From Moniliella sp. 'wahieum' (taxonomy: Eukaryota; Basidiomycota; Moniliellomycetes; Moniliellales; Moniliellaceae): DNA of 64,000 bases. The translations under genes were made by a program, and so were the position numbers. The stretch spans positions 290,168 to 354,167 of the forward strand of contig RSEE01000075.1 of NCBI GenBank assembly GCA_003971905.1, read 5' to 3'. The stretch's first letter is position 1. Each line of letters begins with the position of its first letter. Below the pieces are notes generated by a model. That model saw only the letters and a list, made by a program, of their open reading frames with translations, made no database searches and was not told the origin of the DNA. Below are positions 11,701 through 23,442 of the stretch, in pieces.

Positions 11701-12593
11701 CGAGGCACGCGGGCCCTGCTCGTCTAGGCCAGAGGAAGCTCCTTCTGATTCGAGATCCACGGCAAACCAAGCCAGTGATGCCATGTCCAATCCGTTGGCC
11801 AGTGAGCCCATGTCCCCGATGGTGAATTCGCAGCCACCGGTCGCCCATCCCCGCCATACGGCCAACAGCCGGTTGGATGAGGCACTGGTTCAGATTTGTG
11901 AACTAGCGCACATGATCAACGAGTCAAAGCGGAGAGCTGAGCAGGATCGGCGCCTGTTTGAGTGGCAAGCACGGATCGCTGGCTCCTTTCCCTCCCCTTT
12001 GGTCCAACCCCATCGTCGACTGGTCCGAGACGGGTGGTGTGATGCTGCGCAAAATTGTGCGTCTCTCCTCGGAACGGGGCAACCACGGTTCGGATCCGGT
12101 CAAGAACGTACCGACATTGCAGCAAACCGTTGTGGAGGAACCAGTAGTGTTGCTCCTCTGCACTGACCTTGCTGTCTTTCTCACTGCTCCTCCTGATTTT
12201 CTCCCTCTTCTCCGTGCAGCGGGTCAAGAGGCCGCAGCCCACGCAGCTATGATGGAGGCCGTGGCGGCGTCCACCTGCACCTCGCCCGACGCTTCCATCG
12301 AGATGCGCTGGGAGTCCGATGGTCTGCGCAGTGCGGGCGCACCCGCACGACCTCCGCCGCCCGACTCGGCGGGCCCACTGCTCCATGTTGAGCCCATGCT
12401 GTTGCTCGAGCCGTTTGCCATCTTGCGCCGGTGGCCGGTGGCACCGGTCCCGCGTCCGCCATGCAGGGCACCACGGTCGAGCGCGTAGATGCAACCACCT
12501 TGCGCATCATGGACCACACCAAGCTTCTCTACTTTCCGCCCAGTCCCCGGCGATGCCGAGGCTTGGATTGCTGCCCTAGGCCAGACCAACTGA
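8707..12593 (+). CDS. LRR-DH-PH Rho guanine-nucleotide exchange factor
   Basis: Predicted activator of a Rho/Rac/Cdc42-type GTPase. The suggested start (MASTSNPSDGSSP) opens a Ser/Pro-rich N-terminus. Leucine-rich repeats follow at about 9550-9790 (PAWLADMSSLTVLSVRQNSL). A DH domain is seen in pieces: CR1 SSEESYVGALQEFIDVYVAA (about 10810-10870), CR2-like VFGNIPALIHLHTNSFLPAL (about 10930-10990), AEVFLVHSAFFRMYTAYQQL (about 11050-11115), and CR3 YLMLPVQRVPRYRLLLEALV (about 11465-11525). A Ser/Ala-rich insert lies between CR2 and CR3. A PH domain (VVLLLCTDLAVFLT; last helix DAEAWIAALGQTN) ends at TGA 12591-12593. Coding switches between all three frames at least six times. Some switches may be introns, but several lack splice sites and look like 1-base indels, so exon limits are not given. 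The DH identification is firm; the exact span is not. Confidence 0.75.
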
Positions 12594-12612
12594 TCAACTG
12601 ATCAACTGATCA
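12591..12612. repeat. TGATCA x3 palindrome array (8-bp period)
   Basis: TGATCA at 12591-12596, 12599-12604 and 12607-12612, separated by AC. The first copy contains the RhoGEF stop codon. Confidence 0.9.
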
Positions 12613-14138
12613 CGTTCCTCTCCTTCCCCGCTGGCCCTCCCAAATCCGCTGTGCTGGGCCACACCGATACCGCCTTCTCCTCCAGGCATTCCCTATGACA
12701 CATTATACCCCTTTTCACGTATACCCCCCCCACACACACCCCCTTCCCGTCTCTATTCCCCATGTTTCACCACGCATGACCTGAACGTTGCGCCTGCTTC
12801 TGCCCTACCTCTCTGACGCCATATCTCTCCCTCTTCCCTCTTCCTGCGTCCCGCGCCTGCCCCCCCCCGTCCAGCTGCGCGAGCCTCGCTTCATCCCATT
12901 TGTACTTCGTTATGATGCGCTCTGCTCTGGCCGGCACTGATGGGTGCTACAGCCGTGGGGCCGGCAGTTTGAATTCCCCCTCTCTCTTTCTCTCTGTGGT
13001 CTTTGGTATTTGGTCTTTTGGGTTTGGTAACGTCCCTCCCTAGCCTCTTGCCCTGCCTGAAGTTGTTGAGTGTGCTAGCGATGGGTGCCACTGGGCAAGT
13101 GCCAACGCAAACGCAAGCGCAAGGGCAGGGGGGGAAGAGACCAAGCAAAGATAAGATACGATACGATAAGAACTGTCTTTCTGCTTCTCCTTGTTCGGCT
13201 TGGCCGACCCGCACTGGATGTGGGCATGGTCCAGCGTTCCACTCTTGAGATAGACGTCGGGCGCTGGTGTGGTCGCCCAGGTCATACCGGTCGAGTGCAT
13301 CGTAGCCTCCGTGCATGTTGCGCCTATGCCCTCAGTTTGGTGCTCATGCCGCCCGCCGCCGCGACGACAGCTACGAAGGACCAACGTGACGGTACCGTCA
13401 AGCTGCTTGAGTGTTGGGATGCAGTCACCTTGTTCATGCACGTGTATCCCCCCTCTTTGGCGGTTGGCAGGCGTCACGCGTCGTGCAAGTCGGGCCAAAT
13501 TGATCTCCGGTCTCTCCTCGAGCACTTAGTGCGCAGTGTAAGCGGATTGTCCGCGCGTAACTGGCTCAAGAGACTTTTGTTACTCGTTGTGCTGTTACCC
13601 CTGGCGAGCATTCTGTCAAATGAATGTCATCAGCGTCATTAACACTGCAGTTGCCTGTAGCCCGCCTAAGAGTTCACTTTGCACTTCTCTGGCAATCAAT
13701 GGGCAGCGCCTGACCAACGGGCCACAATCACTTGGTCCCGAGCGACTGGATACTAGTGAGGGGTGTGGGCATTGGATTGTATGTCCCGGTTGGCAAAGAA
13801 GGATCGAAACGAAGTGCCGTGGGCCGTAGAGGGAACTGAAGACGAGAAAGAAGAGCGTAATTGAAGCACAGCCACATTTCACTTTCTCTCCTTTCCATCC
13901 TCGCATTCTCCTCTGCCACTGCCACCGCCTTTCCTTACCACCCCCCCTCCACGCCCATTCATGTAACTCATCTTAAGGGTATACCGCGTGCTCTCCGTTC
14001 GGGACCACACCTACTTGATCCCTCGTCCGCACCATCGTCTTGGTCCGCTCTGGTGCACCCTACCCTACGTGGTCCGCTGTTTCCCCCCTCGGGTTGGCCG
14101 AGCTCAAGAGCAAGGACCAAGCCCCCAGCCCCGCTGGT
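12594..14138. other. RhoGEF 3' region and unassigned sequence
   Basis: 12600-12890 is C/T-rich, UTR-like. On the minus strand, 13525-13100 has protein-like stretches in changing frames (KQLDGTVTLVLRSC; PDVYLKSGTLDHAHIQCGSA) that could be a small multi-exon or frame-broken gene. I do not recognise a family and could not build a consistent exon set. 13640-14138 shows nothing recognisable. Confidence 0.3.
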
Positions 14139-15067
14139 CTAAGGCGTATGAATCTGTCCCCCCCCCCTTTCCTCCAACGATGGGATGTGGCGTGCCGAGA
14201 GCGGGTATAGTATCATTGCGTTTTGCAGGGTTTGCAGCCCCCCAGTGGGGCAGCGACCAAGCGGACTAGGTCTATCCTTCCCCCCGTCCCACGCATCCAC
14301 TGTACGTTTCTGCTGGGCGGCCTGGACGCGCATCCGCTGCTGTTCGCCCCAGAGGAGTTGCAGTAGCTGGTCCACCTCCTGCTGCAGGCTTGCTGGGAAG
14401 GGTTAAGGCAGGATGGGCAAGTCAGCGCGGCACACAAGGCAAAAAGCAACAAGGCACCTCCAACCGTGCCCAAAAAACCAGGAGAGGACGTACTCGCTTC
14501 TCGTACCGCCTCGGCATACTCTTGGTTGGCCTTGCGCATCTCGGACTGCAAGTGGGTCAAGCGCTGGGCTTGGCCGTGGGTCTGCACATCGTACGCCGGC
14601 ATATGCTCAATCAACCTCCGTACCGTCGTCGCTTGTCTTACCAAGTCCGCTACCAACTCCTCAATGCTCGTCGCCATCGTCGCTTCGTCCACCAAGATCG
14701 TCGCGGCCGTCGCGCCGAGCATGCTCAGCGGCGCATCGCTCCGTGTCGCCACATGCGGCGCTTTGCGCGTCAAATACGCCACTGTCGACCCCACGATTTG
14801 TAACAGCAAATCTAACGCTGCCTCGAGCTGCGTGAGCGGATCGGACCCCGCTTCGCCTGGCCCCGCCGACGCTGCGGCAGGCGCAGGGGGCGTGGCAGCC
14901 GGCACCGAAGCAGGCGCCGAAGCAGGCGCAGACGCAGACGCAGACGCAGGTGTAGGAGTCGGGGCCGGTACAGGCGCGGCGGATGCGGAAGCGGAGGCGG
15001 AAGTGGAGTTGGGGAGGGGGACGGGCAGCGCGTGGGGCGTGCCAGCTGCCGACGCCGACATGGCCAT
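14139..15067 (-). CDS. MED21: Mediator complex subunit 21
   Basis: Middle-module Mediator subunit that bridges transcription factors and RNA polymerase II. Two exons (15067-14494 and 14392-14139) with a GTACGT...CCCAG intron of 101 bp give 275 residues in a closed frame. After an Ala/Pro/Ser low-complexity N-terminus (about 20-75) comes the family start DPLTQLEAALDLLLQIVGST. Then come the helix IEELVADLVRQATTVRRLIE and a coiled coil RLTHLQSEMRKANQEYAEAV that continues across the intron (SLQQEVDQLLQLL). Family members usually begin near the LTQLQ helix and run about 140-200 residues. The N-terminal extension is therefore unusual; it overlaps a GCAGAC hexamer repeat (14927-14945). The last ~40 residues (after QAAQQKRTVDAW) look less typical. 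Confidence 0.8.
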
Positions 15068-15537
15068 GGCCTCCGAGCTCGTGCGCCTCGTGCGCTCGCT
15101 CGTGTGCTTTGCCTGGTCGGGACGCCGACGGCGGTACGTCAGCGCGGCGTCTGGTGTGGCGGACGGGTGATGGGTGGTGGGGTGATGTAGCAGGCGTGCT
15201 GGTTTGAAACGTTGGCTGTTTCAGCGGTAGTACGTTGCGCGTTTGTTTGAATGGGGCGTACGTGCGCGCTGCTCTGCTCACGCTGCGCCACTGGGCCGCG
15301 TGGCGGCGAGCGCAACCGAGCGCACCGCACCAACCACACTTTCACACCCCGCCGCGTCTGGTGCGCTCAGCAGCAGCTGGTTCGGTTGCTGCTTAGATGT
15401 CGACCTTCCTCCGCGTTCCTCGTCGCTGGGCCTCTCCTGCCGCTTCCACGTGGTACGTTGCCCAGTCGCCCCACGCTTGCCCGTATAAAGGCCCCTCGGC
15501 ACCCCTCCCGTGCCGCCCCCCATGTCACCCGCCCAGC
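15068..15537. other. Intergenic region between divergent MED21 and epoxide hydrolase
   Basis: Probable shared promoter of the two divergent genes. TATAAA at 15483-15488 lies about 55 bp before the suggested epoxide hydrolase start. A frame open from 15251 into the hydrolase could also encode its N-terminus. Confidence 0.4.
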
Positions 15538-17171
15538 ATGCCCGCCGTCCCCCGTCACCGACGCCAGCAAGGCTGCCCTTGCCGACCCGGTCCCGGCCAT
15601 CACCCAAATCACCCCCTTCCCCGCCATCAACCAGCCCGCCCTGGTCAGCGACTTGCGCGCCCGCCTCGCCGCTGCCCACGCTCGCTTTGCCCGCCCCTCT
15701 GCCTCGCCCGACCAGGCGGATGGTGTCCATACGCCCTGGTCCCCCCTGCCGGCCGACACGGATGCTGGCCAGCAAACGTTCACGCCCGACGTCATGGCCC
15801 GTCTCTTGGACCAGTGGCAGCACCTCGATCTGGATGCATTCCAAACGCGCCTCACCCACTTTGACCACTTTGTCGCCACCATTGACTGGTGCCGTCTCCA
15901 CTTTATCCACAAACCTTCCTCTCGCCCCGACGCCATCCCCTGCTTCTCCTTCACGGATGGCCCGGCAGCGTATGGGAATTTGCCGAGGTGATTGACGAGT
16001 TGGCTGAGCCCGGTACGTGGTATCTCCCTCTCCCTTTTTGTTGGCTTGCGGGCTGCGTTGGATGGCTGGTGAGCCAGAGCTGACTGGTGTTGCTTGGCCG
16101 CTCGCAGCGTCCGAGGAGGACCAAGCGTTCCATGTGGTGGTCCCCTCGCTCCCCGGCTTCTTGTGGAGCTCGCCGCCGCCCTCGACGGCGCACTACATTG
16201 GAGACGTGTACGGCTACTGCCGCATTCTGAACGCGTTGATGCTTGGGCTGGGGTACGGGCCAGGGCAGGCCAAGTGGTCCGGGTATGCAGTGCAAGGCGG
16301 AGACTGGGGATCGGTGCATGCGCGCGTCGTCGCCTCCATCCCGGCTCGGCCGTGCGCGCCGTGCACCTCAACTTTTGCCCCACCACGCGCCCGGGCTGGA
16401 CAGGCGCACTGTCGAAGCTCGTGTTCGACAACCTGTCCCCAGCCTGGCGCCTGGCCTTGGCGAAGCGCAGTGGCTCCCCCGCCTTGCTCAAGTTGGTCCA
16501 ACAGGTACGTTCAGGTGGCCCGTTGCGTTGCGCGTCTCGCTGGAGGAGTGCCGTGGGCGCCAGCTAACTTATCTATACTCCTCGCGTCCCCTTGGCTAGG
16601 CGACGGCATATGACGTTGAAGGAGTGTACTACCGAATGCAGGGCTACCGCCCGGCTCAGTTGATGTACGGCATGCTCGATTCGCCAGCCGGGTTGCTGGG
16701 GTACATTGGCCCGCTCATGACCCACTGGGTCACTGCCGACCCTCTCAGCACGAGTGGGGAGAGCAAGGAGGGCCTGTCCATGGACAAGGTCTTGGAGTTG
16801 ATCACGCTGTACTGGATGAGCGGATGCATTGCTACTTCGTTTTTGCCGTATGCGGTCAACTACCCGTTCCCGCACTACCTCATCCAACCCGACTTGTACA
16901 TCCACCAGCCCTTGGCTACTCGCAGTTCCCGGACGAACTCATCTCGCCCCCGATCGGCTGGATCGGCCAAACGGGCCGCCTCACCTGGGCCGTCAAGGCC
17001 GACACGGCCGGCCACTTTCCCCACATTGAGGCCCCGGCCCTCTTCCTCGCTCACTTGCGCCAGGCCTTCTCCCCCTCCGGCACGGCCGTCGCCACGCGCG
17101 CGGCGGGCGAACCACTGGTGCCGCCCAAGGGCGGACTGTGGGACGAGGAGCGGGCCAAAGCCACTGCGTAG
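15538..17171 (+). CDS. Epoxide hydrolase (EHN domain plus alpha/beta hydrolase)
   Basis: Predicted to hydrolyse epoxides to diols. The N-terminal EHN region contains ITPFPAINQPALVSDLRARL and WQHLDLDAFQTRLTHFDHFV. The alpha/beta-hydrolase core follows with the oxyanion motif LLLLHGWPGSVWEF, the nucleophile elbow GGDWGS (Asp nucleophile), the cap region YDVEGVYYRMQGYRPAQLMY and the catalytic-His motif AGHFPHIEAPALF near the end. Two introns are clear: 16013-16107 (GTACGT...GCAG) and 16505-16599 (GTACGT...CTAG). Frame breaks without splice sites occur near 15940 (a C missing before CTGCTTCTCCTT), 16350 and 16910. With them closed, all catalytic parts are present. The start is uncertain: the ATG at 15538 is out of frame by one base with the EHN region. 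Length suits a microsomal-type epoxide hydrolase. Confidence 0.8.
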
Positions 17172-17590
17172 GTACGAAATCCAAGTGAGAGTTGTAAGTG
17201 AGTAGTGAGACTTGACTTTCCGCCCCCCGCCCTCCTCCTTCTCCTCCTTGAGCGCCCCAAGTGAGCCAAAACAAACCACAAGGGCAATTGCTGGCCCGGT
17301 CACTAGCACTAGCCACTTTTCCTCTGTCCCTGCCTCCTCCCCTTACCTCCTGTTCCACTAATGTACGTACGGTTGGCTTGGTTTGGCTTCCCTTTCGTTA
17401 GTCTTAGGGACCTGAGTGTAGACCGCCAGCCAGGGCCTTCATTCCTCGTTTCCCGTGCCTATCTTAACTCTACGTGGCGTGTGCGCCCACACGCAGTCCA
17501 ACCATGGGGGAGGGGATGCACTGTATGCGTGGCTGCGGGCGCGGGAGAGTGAGCGACCAACATCTAAGCACCCAGGATTACTGTTACTTG
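17172..17590. other. Convergent 3' region
   Basis: Short spacer between the ends of two convergent genes; pyrimidine-rich with no recognisable feature. Confidence 0.3.
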
Positions 17591-17989
17591 TTACTTGTTC
17601 AGTTCGGCTGCGCGCTTGGCAATTTCCTCCTTGCTCAGCGGCTGCTCCAACTTGGACGCCTGCTCCGTGTTGAGGATGGACGCGCCAGGCGCGGCGCGGT
17701 GCGCCGCCTGCGCTTCCGTCTCGAACCCCGTCTTGTTCAGCGCCGGGTCCGTGGTGGGGTCGTTGGCTGCACACACAAACGACGCAGGGAGAGCGGTTAG
17801 CACAGACCATGAAGGGCGCGCGCGGGCACGAGAGAGTGAGGGGGGAGGACGTACTGGTCGCCGGGTGGGGTCTGTGCGGGGAAAGAGGTGAAGCGGTAGG
17901 GTAGGGGAAGTCAGGTTACGCATGGACTGGGCGTGGGGCCGCGGGGAAAGAGACACGTACTGGATGGTGATCTTTTGCTCGTCGGACAT
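17591..17989 (-). CDS. Small hypothetical protein, 73 aa, with a 17-nt exon
   Basis: Three exons fit exactly: 17989-17961 (29 nt), 17871-17855 (17 nt) and 17766-17591 (176 nt), 222 nt in all. Introns are GTACGT...GCACAG (17960-17872) and GTACGT...TGCAG (17854-17767). The product begins MSDEQKITIQPHPAT, continues NDPTTDPALNKTGFETEAQA, and ends with a charged helix SKEEIAKRAAELNK. It has no signal peptide or TM segment and looks like a small, mostly disordered soluble protein. I do not recognise a family. The splice fit across a microexon and the absence of frame breaks argue that it is a real gene. Confidence 0.65.
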   Translation of the reverse strand: MSDEQKITIQYVSLSPRPHAQSMRNLTSPTLPLHLFPRTDPTRRPVRPPPSLSRARARPSWSVLTALPASFVCAANDPTTDPALNKTGFETEAQAAHRAAPGASILNTEQASKLEQPLSKEEIAKRAAELNK

Positions 17990-19907
17990 GGCGGAGGATC
18001 TGAAGGGTGGTGGTGGGGCTGGGGCAAGCAAGCTTATACCCCTGCCCCTATATCAAGCTAAGCTGCCAGGCCAAACTGCGGTGCGTGGCTGCAGCCAACG
18101 CACTGCATGGCCCGTGCGCCCCCCGCTGTGCGAGTTGCGCCGTGCGGATCGGATTACGTCACGCGTCACCCTCCAGCGCCGTCGGGGCATCGCACTGGGC
18201 TGCGATGCGCGGCCATGCGTCGATCACACATTCGTCATTCGCCCGCTTTGAAATGTGAATGTGAATGCAGCCCGGCGCTTCTGCTTACATCATCCGGCGC
18301 CGCATCCGTCAGCCGCACGCAAGCCCAACCATTGCCTTCTACAAGCTGGACGACCGTAAGGCGTGTAACAACAGGAAAAAGACCCCACAATCGAGGAACG
18401 CCCAGTCCGTCTTGCTTTCGCTTCTACAACAGAACATCCGTGGCCGGTGACAACGCAACGCAAGCACTTCTTGCCAGATCTGTGCATGGGGCTGAGGCCG
18501 ATTCAGCACAAAACACGTAACAGCCATTTACTCTGACGGATCACTGTGAGAAGCCAATGCACAGCAATGATTTTATAGACGACCCCGGCTCCGTTGTCAA
18601 TCTAACCCGCTTCCATGCCAGAATGTTGCACGTCCTGGCTGGGTGTAGCACGGTTCCAAGTGCCGAGAGAGTTGAAGCGCTGAGGTTGGGGCCGGGGTTG
18701 AACGTTGATGAGAGAAAATGGACCAGTGAGAGCCTGTATGATGGTGAAAGAAAGGAGGGAAATCGTCACCTGGTCATAGTTGTGGGGTGTACAGAAACGT
18801 ACAATACATAGCGGCGATGAGGAGGTGGGAATAGGAAGGGGAAATCGATGCCGGCGGAGGCCAGTATGCAAGATGAAAACAGCGCTGCGGATGGTTTTCG
18901 AGAAGCACTGCAAGCACAACTGCAACATGCAAACAAACCGAACGAGGACGTGCGAAAAAGGGGGAAGGAAGAAGGGAAGTTAACGTCAGACTCACGCCGT
19001 GCTAGGGGGCCCTTGGCCCACTAGACCCGTATGGGCACTATTATGGCGTGATTCTTATCAGTTGGGAGATCCTGTGTCCACCTCTCGACTGTGCCCCCTT
19101 CCAGAAGAGGAGGTACATATAGCTCCTCTGCGTCCATAGATGTATGCAATCCATCTGCTCCCTTTCCCCCATCTCCGTCTCCTGACAATTAAGGAAGAGG
19201 AAAAGAAAAGTGGAGAGGCAAAGGGGATCAATTAGAACTTGGAACAGCAAGGCTAAAACAAGAACAGCCGAAGTTCCCTCCATCAGCTCTCACCGGAGCC
19301 TGAGACACCTCTAGGACTGCCCAATGGGTCAAGTTGATGGCATTGAGTGCGTTCCTCTGCGGTGCACGACTGTAGTAATGGATATCTCTGAGGCGCATTG
19401 GGAAATGAGAGCACGATGTTGATCTGCCCATAGGTCACAGCGTGGTAAAATCTTGCCTGCCATGCGGACCATGTGTCGCGTGTGTCGCATTTCTTTGTTC
19501 CCAATCACCGAGACAAGCGCCATGTCCCGGATAAGCGACACTGTATTATGCCATCTGGGCTCAGCTCCTATTCAAGTTTGGGCAAGTGACATTTGGAAGC
19601 ACTGAGGCCATCGAGATATGCATCTTGGAGCTGGCAATCAAATCCGCCGATACCCCTTACCGGTGCAACACGCTGAAGATATATGTGCGTAAAAGTCGGC
19701 TGCCATCTTGCGATTGGAATGCACGTTCAACACGACAATGTCGGTCGTCCCTGATCGTCACATCCGTGGGAAAGCGTTTACCCCCTTGGCTAGGCCACTG
19801 GGCGCAGGTGCGGACTCAGAATCAGGCACATGGTCGTGTGTAGGCGTCTGCACCCCGTTGGCCAAAGGATTTCTAGGCTGGTCCACGTACCATCCATTCC
19901 ATCATCC
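17990..19907. other. Gene-free stretch
   Basis: No gene is supported. The short ORFs show no domain, conserved motif or convincing splice structure. The left end is the promoter of the 73-aa gene. Confidence 0.35.
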
Positions 19908-20530
19908 TCATCCCGTGTGGGCCCAATGGCAGTCCCTTTGCCATGGAGTCATGACGTGCTTGATCCGGATCGGAATCGCTTTGTGGATCGCCTGCGCCAT
20001 AGTGAAGGGATAAATGACCTCCGAGCCGTAAGGAGTCAGCTCAGCCGCCTCCTCTCTGGAGATAGCGGGAATGACATGGGCAGAGGGCACCTTGGGTGGA
20101 TCGGCAGTAAACGCCCCATCTACTTCTTTCCAAATCTGCAGCTCCTCTATCGCCACCCACCACACATACGCTAATAAGCGCCGCACAGAGATCAGTGTAC
20201 CCACGCACAACTTGGTCCAGGATCGGCCAGGACCGAACCAAAGTATCCAGTGACGACCCGAACGTGGTCGAGTGGCGTAGCGTTCAGAACATTGCCTAGC
20301 CGGTGACCCAGGTGGGAGTAGAAGCAGTGGTCCAGGACGGGGCGTCAGCGCTAACCCGGCCTGCTCCAGAAGAGTCGCATTAGCCACACATTTGCAAACG
20401 TGACGAGGGTGTTGGGAAAGTTCTGCTCCTCTAGCGCCCTTGCCACGATTCGACACGACATGCGTTCGTCCAGACTCAAGATTGAGTCCTTCATGGCGCG
20501 TGGAGAGATGTCATCGAGATCTGAGCTGAT
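19908..20530 (-). pseudogene. Possible coding remnant, family not recognised
   Basis: On the minus strand a protein-like stretch (AMKDSILSLDERMSCRIVAR, then ALEEQNFPNTLVTFANV) runs from about 20530 to 20340. After a frame change comes LISVRRLLAYVWWVAIEELQ and EEAAELTPYGSEVIYPFTMA, ending at TGA 19908-19910. The pieces have reasonable composition but I cannot assign a family. It may be a small gene broken by indels, a decayed gene, or chance. The call is descriptive only. Confidence 0.25.
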
Positions 20531-20938
20531 GAAGATGTTAACTATTAGTATTGTCTAAGGGTGTAGAGAGGAAAGGTGGCGTACCCGGGCTGCAAGGAGG
20601 AACTCGCGTAGACGTGCAGGTGGCACTCAGTGTGAACCACCACCGTTTCCCACTTGGGGTCTCTATCCTCTCATCCCCCACCCGGCCAATCCCCGCTTTA
20701 CCTGCTTTTGCGCCAGGGTCGTACAGGCACATCTTCTCGCTTTTCCCTGCGGATGGATCTCATGCATCATGCCTCACTATTTCCCAGAATCTCGTAGGAC
20801 TGTGACGCTCTGCCAAGCCTATGAACGACACCTCTTCCCACACTCCCAGCCATCTGGGTAGCAAAGCCAAGCATATCCGGCAAGCGCGTGCAATATGAAG
20901 TACATATGAACGCGGGGGACGGGAGGAGACCGAATACA

Positions 20939-21963
20939 TCAGGCCTTCTGGTAGCGCCACTTGGGCAAGGGTTTGGGCACCTCGGGATCTCGGTATAGCG
21001 GCCAGTACGACGGGCATAGATACCCTTGGCCAGACGCACGACCGAGTGCTTTTTAGGGCCACGCTTGCTCATCATACGAGGCGACACCAGCCGGCCCGCC
21101 GAGCCCTGCTCCTCCTGGCCGGCAAAGAAAGGTTTTCCCTTCTTGGGCCGCATCACCGTCGCCCCCGTATGCTCATGGTCCTGAACATGGTACGGAGCGC
21201 CCTCGCCCATCTCCTTGAACTTGTTATCGTCGGGGCGCTGCATACCAAACGCAGCCTCCTCGGCCCGACGCCAGAGGAGGTACTTGTTGGCCAGGTCGGC
21301 CAGGCGCTGCCGGCCGGCGAGGCCGGTATAGTGCGTCACTTTGCGCAGGTTGGCCCTCGTGATCTCCTGGAACCGTTTGATACCCTCGAGGGTAAAGTCC
21401 TCGGCGGTGAACTGCTTGCCGGTTGCATACGCCTCCAGCTCCGGCTTGGCAAACGTGCCGGTGCGCAACGACTCGTGCACCACCGCACGCGCCGCCATCT
21501 CCAACTTGAGGTCACGCGGGTTGTCCACCAGCTCCAGGATCGCACGGTCGGCACAGTCGCCTTTCCTCAGGCCAAACTTATGGATGCGCGTGTACCCGCA
21601 CCGCCGCACCTCATACCGCGGCATAATCGACTTGGTGCGCTCCACCATCGATTTGTCATTCTGCCCAGCGCCGACCCACCAACCAGAAGCATGTCAACAG
21701 GCCGCCGCGCACGCACACCAGCACAGCCTCCTACACAGCAGAGAGCAGAGGAGGAAAAATACGCACGCCAAAGTAGCCCCAGATCTTGGACCAGCCTTGC
21801 GGGGTGTCGTGCTTGGCTTTGGTGATCAGCCGTTCGGCAATCTGCCCGGCCAGCTCGGCGCGCTTGTGGGTGGTGATGATGCGGTCGTGGTGAAGAGGAA
21901 CTTGACCAGCTGGTGCATGACGCCGGTGGTTTTTGATGTCCCTACGCGGCGATAGAGAACCAT
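20939..21963 (-). CDS. Mitochondrial large-subunit ribosomal protein bL17m
   Basis: Mitoribosome large-subunit protein of the bacterial L17 family (yeast MRPL8). Exon 1 (21963-21767) gives VMHQLVKFLF, then HHDRIITTHKRAELAGQIAE and RLITKAK, the core L17 signature. Intron 21766-21661 (GTGCGT...GGGCAG) joins FG to NDKSMVERTKSIMPRYEVRR. Exon 2 carries the conserved GYTRIHKFGLRKGDCADRAI and LELVDNPRDL, then a fungal C-terminal extension ending VPKPLPKWRYQKA at TGA 20941-20939. Two 1-base deletions break the frame: one in CCTCTT-CACCAC (exon 1; restoring it makes exon 1 exactly 66 codons) and one in ACCGAG-ATCCC near the 3' end. Both look like consensus errors. Confidence 0.85.
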
Positions 21964-23442
21964 GGTGGGCAAGCAGCCGGCGCGGCGGCGGCGTCGGCAG
22001 GGGAGGGGGGAAGGGGGGAGGAGAGGCGGAGGTGGGAACCGTCAAGCCGGCTCGCTCCGCAACTCATCTTCTCGCCAGCGGGAACGGCGGCGGAACGCAT
22101 CGGCTCCCGACCGGGTCCGGGCGGAATTAGAATTTTCCAGCGCCTCCTGCTTGGGCCGCGGGGGGAAGGCGGGGTAAATTGCGCTCCGTCGACGGTGCCT
22201 CTGATGGACGGTCGTCGTTGTTGGCGGTCATGCCATGCTTTGCTCTCCCGATGGCTTGCGAAGGCACGAGCTGTAGCTGATCTGCCCTCACCCTGCCCAT
22301 CACATCCGCTTCACTGGGTCCCACTCCACCGTCTTGCCTACACATCATTGGCGTCATCCACTCGTCTGCACCTGTGGTGGGAGCCCATCGATCCACCGGG
22401 TCCCGTAATGTAGGCTGTGTATACATTCTGGCAGGGCCAGCTTTAGACGGGCATGATGCCAGCCACCCATCTGGGCAAGAAAGATTCTTCAGCCTATGTG
22501 TTCCACAGGGCGGGCCTGGGTCGCTTGCTTGCTTGCTTGCTTCTGTTTCTCTCGTCTGCGGAAGGATGAGAGAGTGAAGATATCTCAGATGTGGCCGTTG
22601 AGAGCAAGGCCCATAGCTACCTGCTCTTTGGTTGCATACTTCCACTATTCTATGGATGCCACAACCAGCCGTCTCAGAAGCAACTCTTAAAATCCCTTTC
22701 GCACTGTTCCCACGGCTAGTTGCCTCCCCTCTCGCTAACACCAGACAATCTGCTGGACATATGGTCCTGGCTACTGCCCAGTTCTCCTCTCTCAAAGTCA
22801 ATGGTTGGTCCAGGTGCATTTCTGACGCTTTTTGCGTCTCTGGTCCCAAAATGCGGTACGCGCCATACGAATATCGGGTGTCATGCATCATGGCGATGTT
22901 CCTCTTCAACAACGACGTCATTGCAGACGCTCGATGTTGACTGTGATCCTCTGGCTCCCAGTCGGTAGACCAGGTTCGCCTCGGTTCCATCGGCTTCCAC
23001 GCTGACGTCCCTGCGTGTCACTGTCCCTGTGCCCTGCACTCTCTCCTGTGTGACTCACTGTCCCTGTGCCTAGTCCAGCCTCCTATATAGATGCCTCTGT
23101 ACCCAGACCCAACTCTGGCTCCAATCCATCACCTTTCCTCTCATCCTTCTGCCCGTCCGGCTCCCTAGGCCAACACTCGAGTCTGGGTTCGTCAGAGGTC
23201 CAACAGGGAGGGGCCGTAACCCTAACCCTACTTGCTTTCCGACAACGACCAGACAGGCATTTTACTGAGAAGGTGAAAATGAAATTTGGCCGGCACCTCA
23301 TCGCTCATCTTTTGTTCCCACCAAAATGCTGCGGCAAGTTCAATAGTGCAGATGTGCGCCAACCCTAACACCCCTTGGACACCCGCTCTGCATCGCGTTT
23401 GCGTTGCTCGCCCGCCCCGCCTGCTTCCTCCACCACCAAACC
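21964..23442. other. Divergent promoter region of bL17m and RPS3
   Basis: No gene is supported. G-rich DNA lies at 21985-22040 next to the bL17m start, a (CTTG)n run at 22524-22542, and CCCTAACCCTA at 23219-23229. C/T-rich DNA just before the RPS3 start is typical of ribosomal protein gene leaders. Confidence 0.4.
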
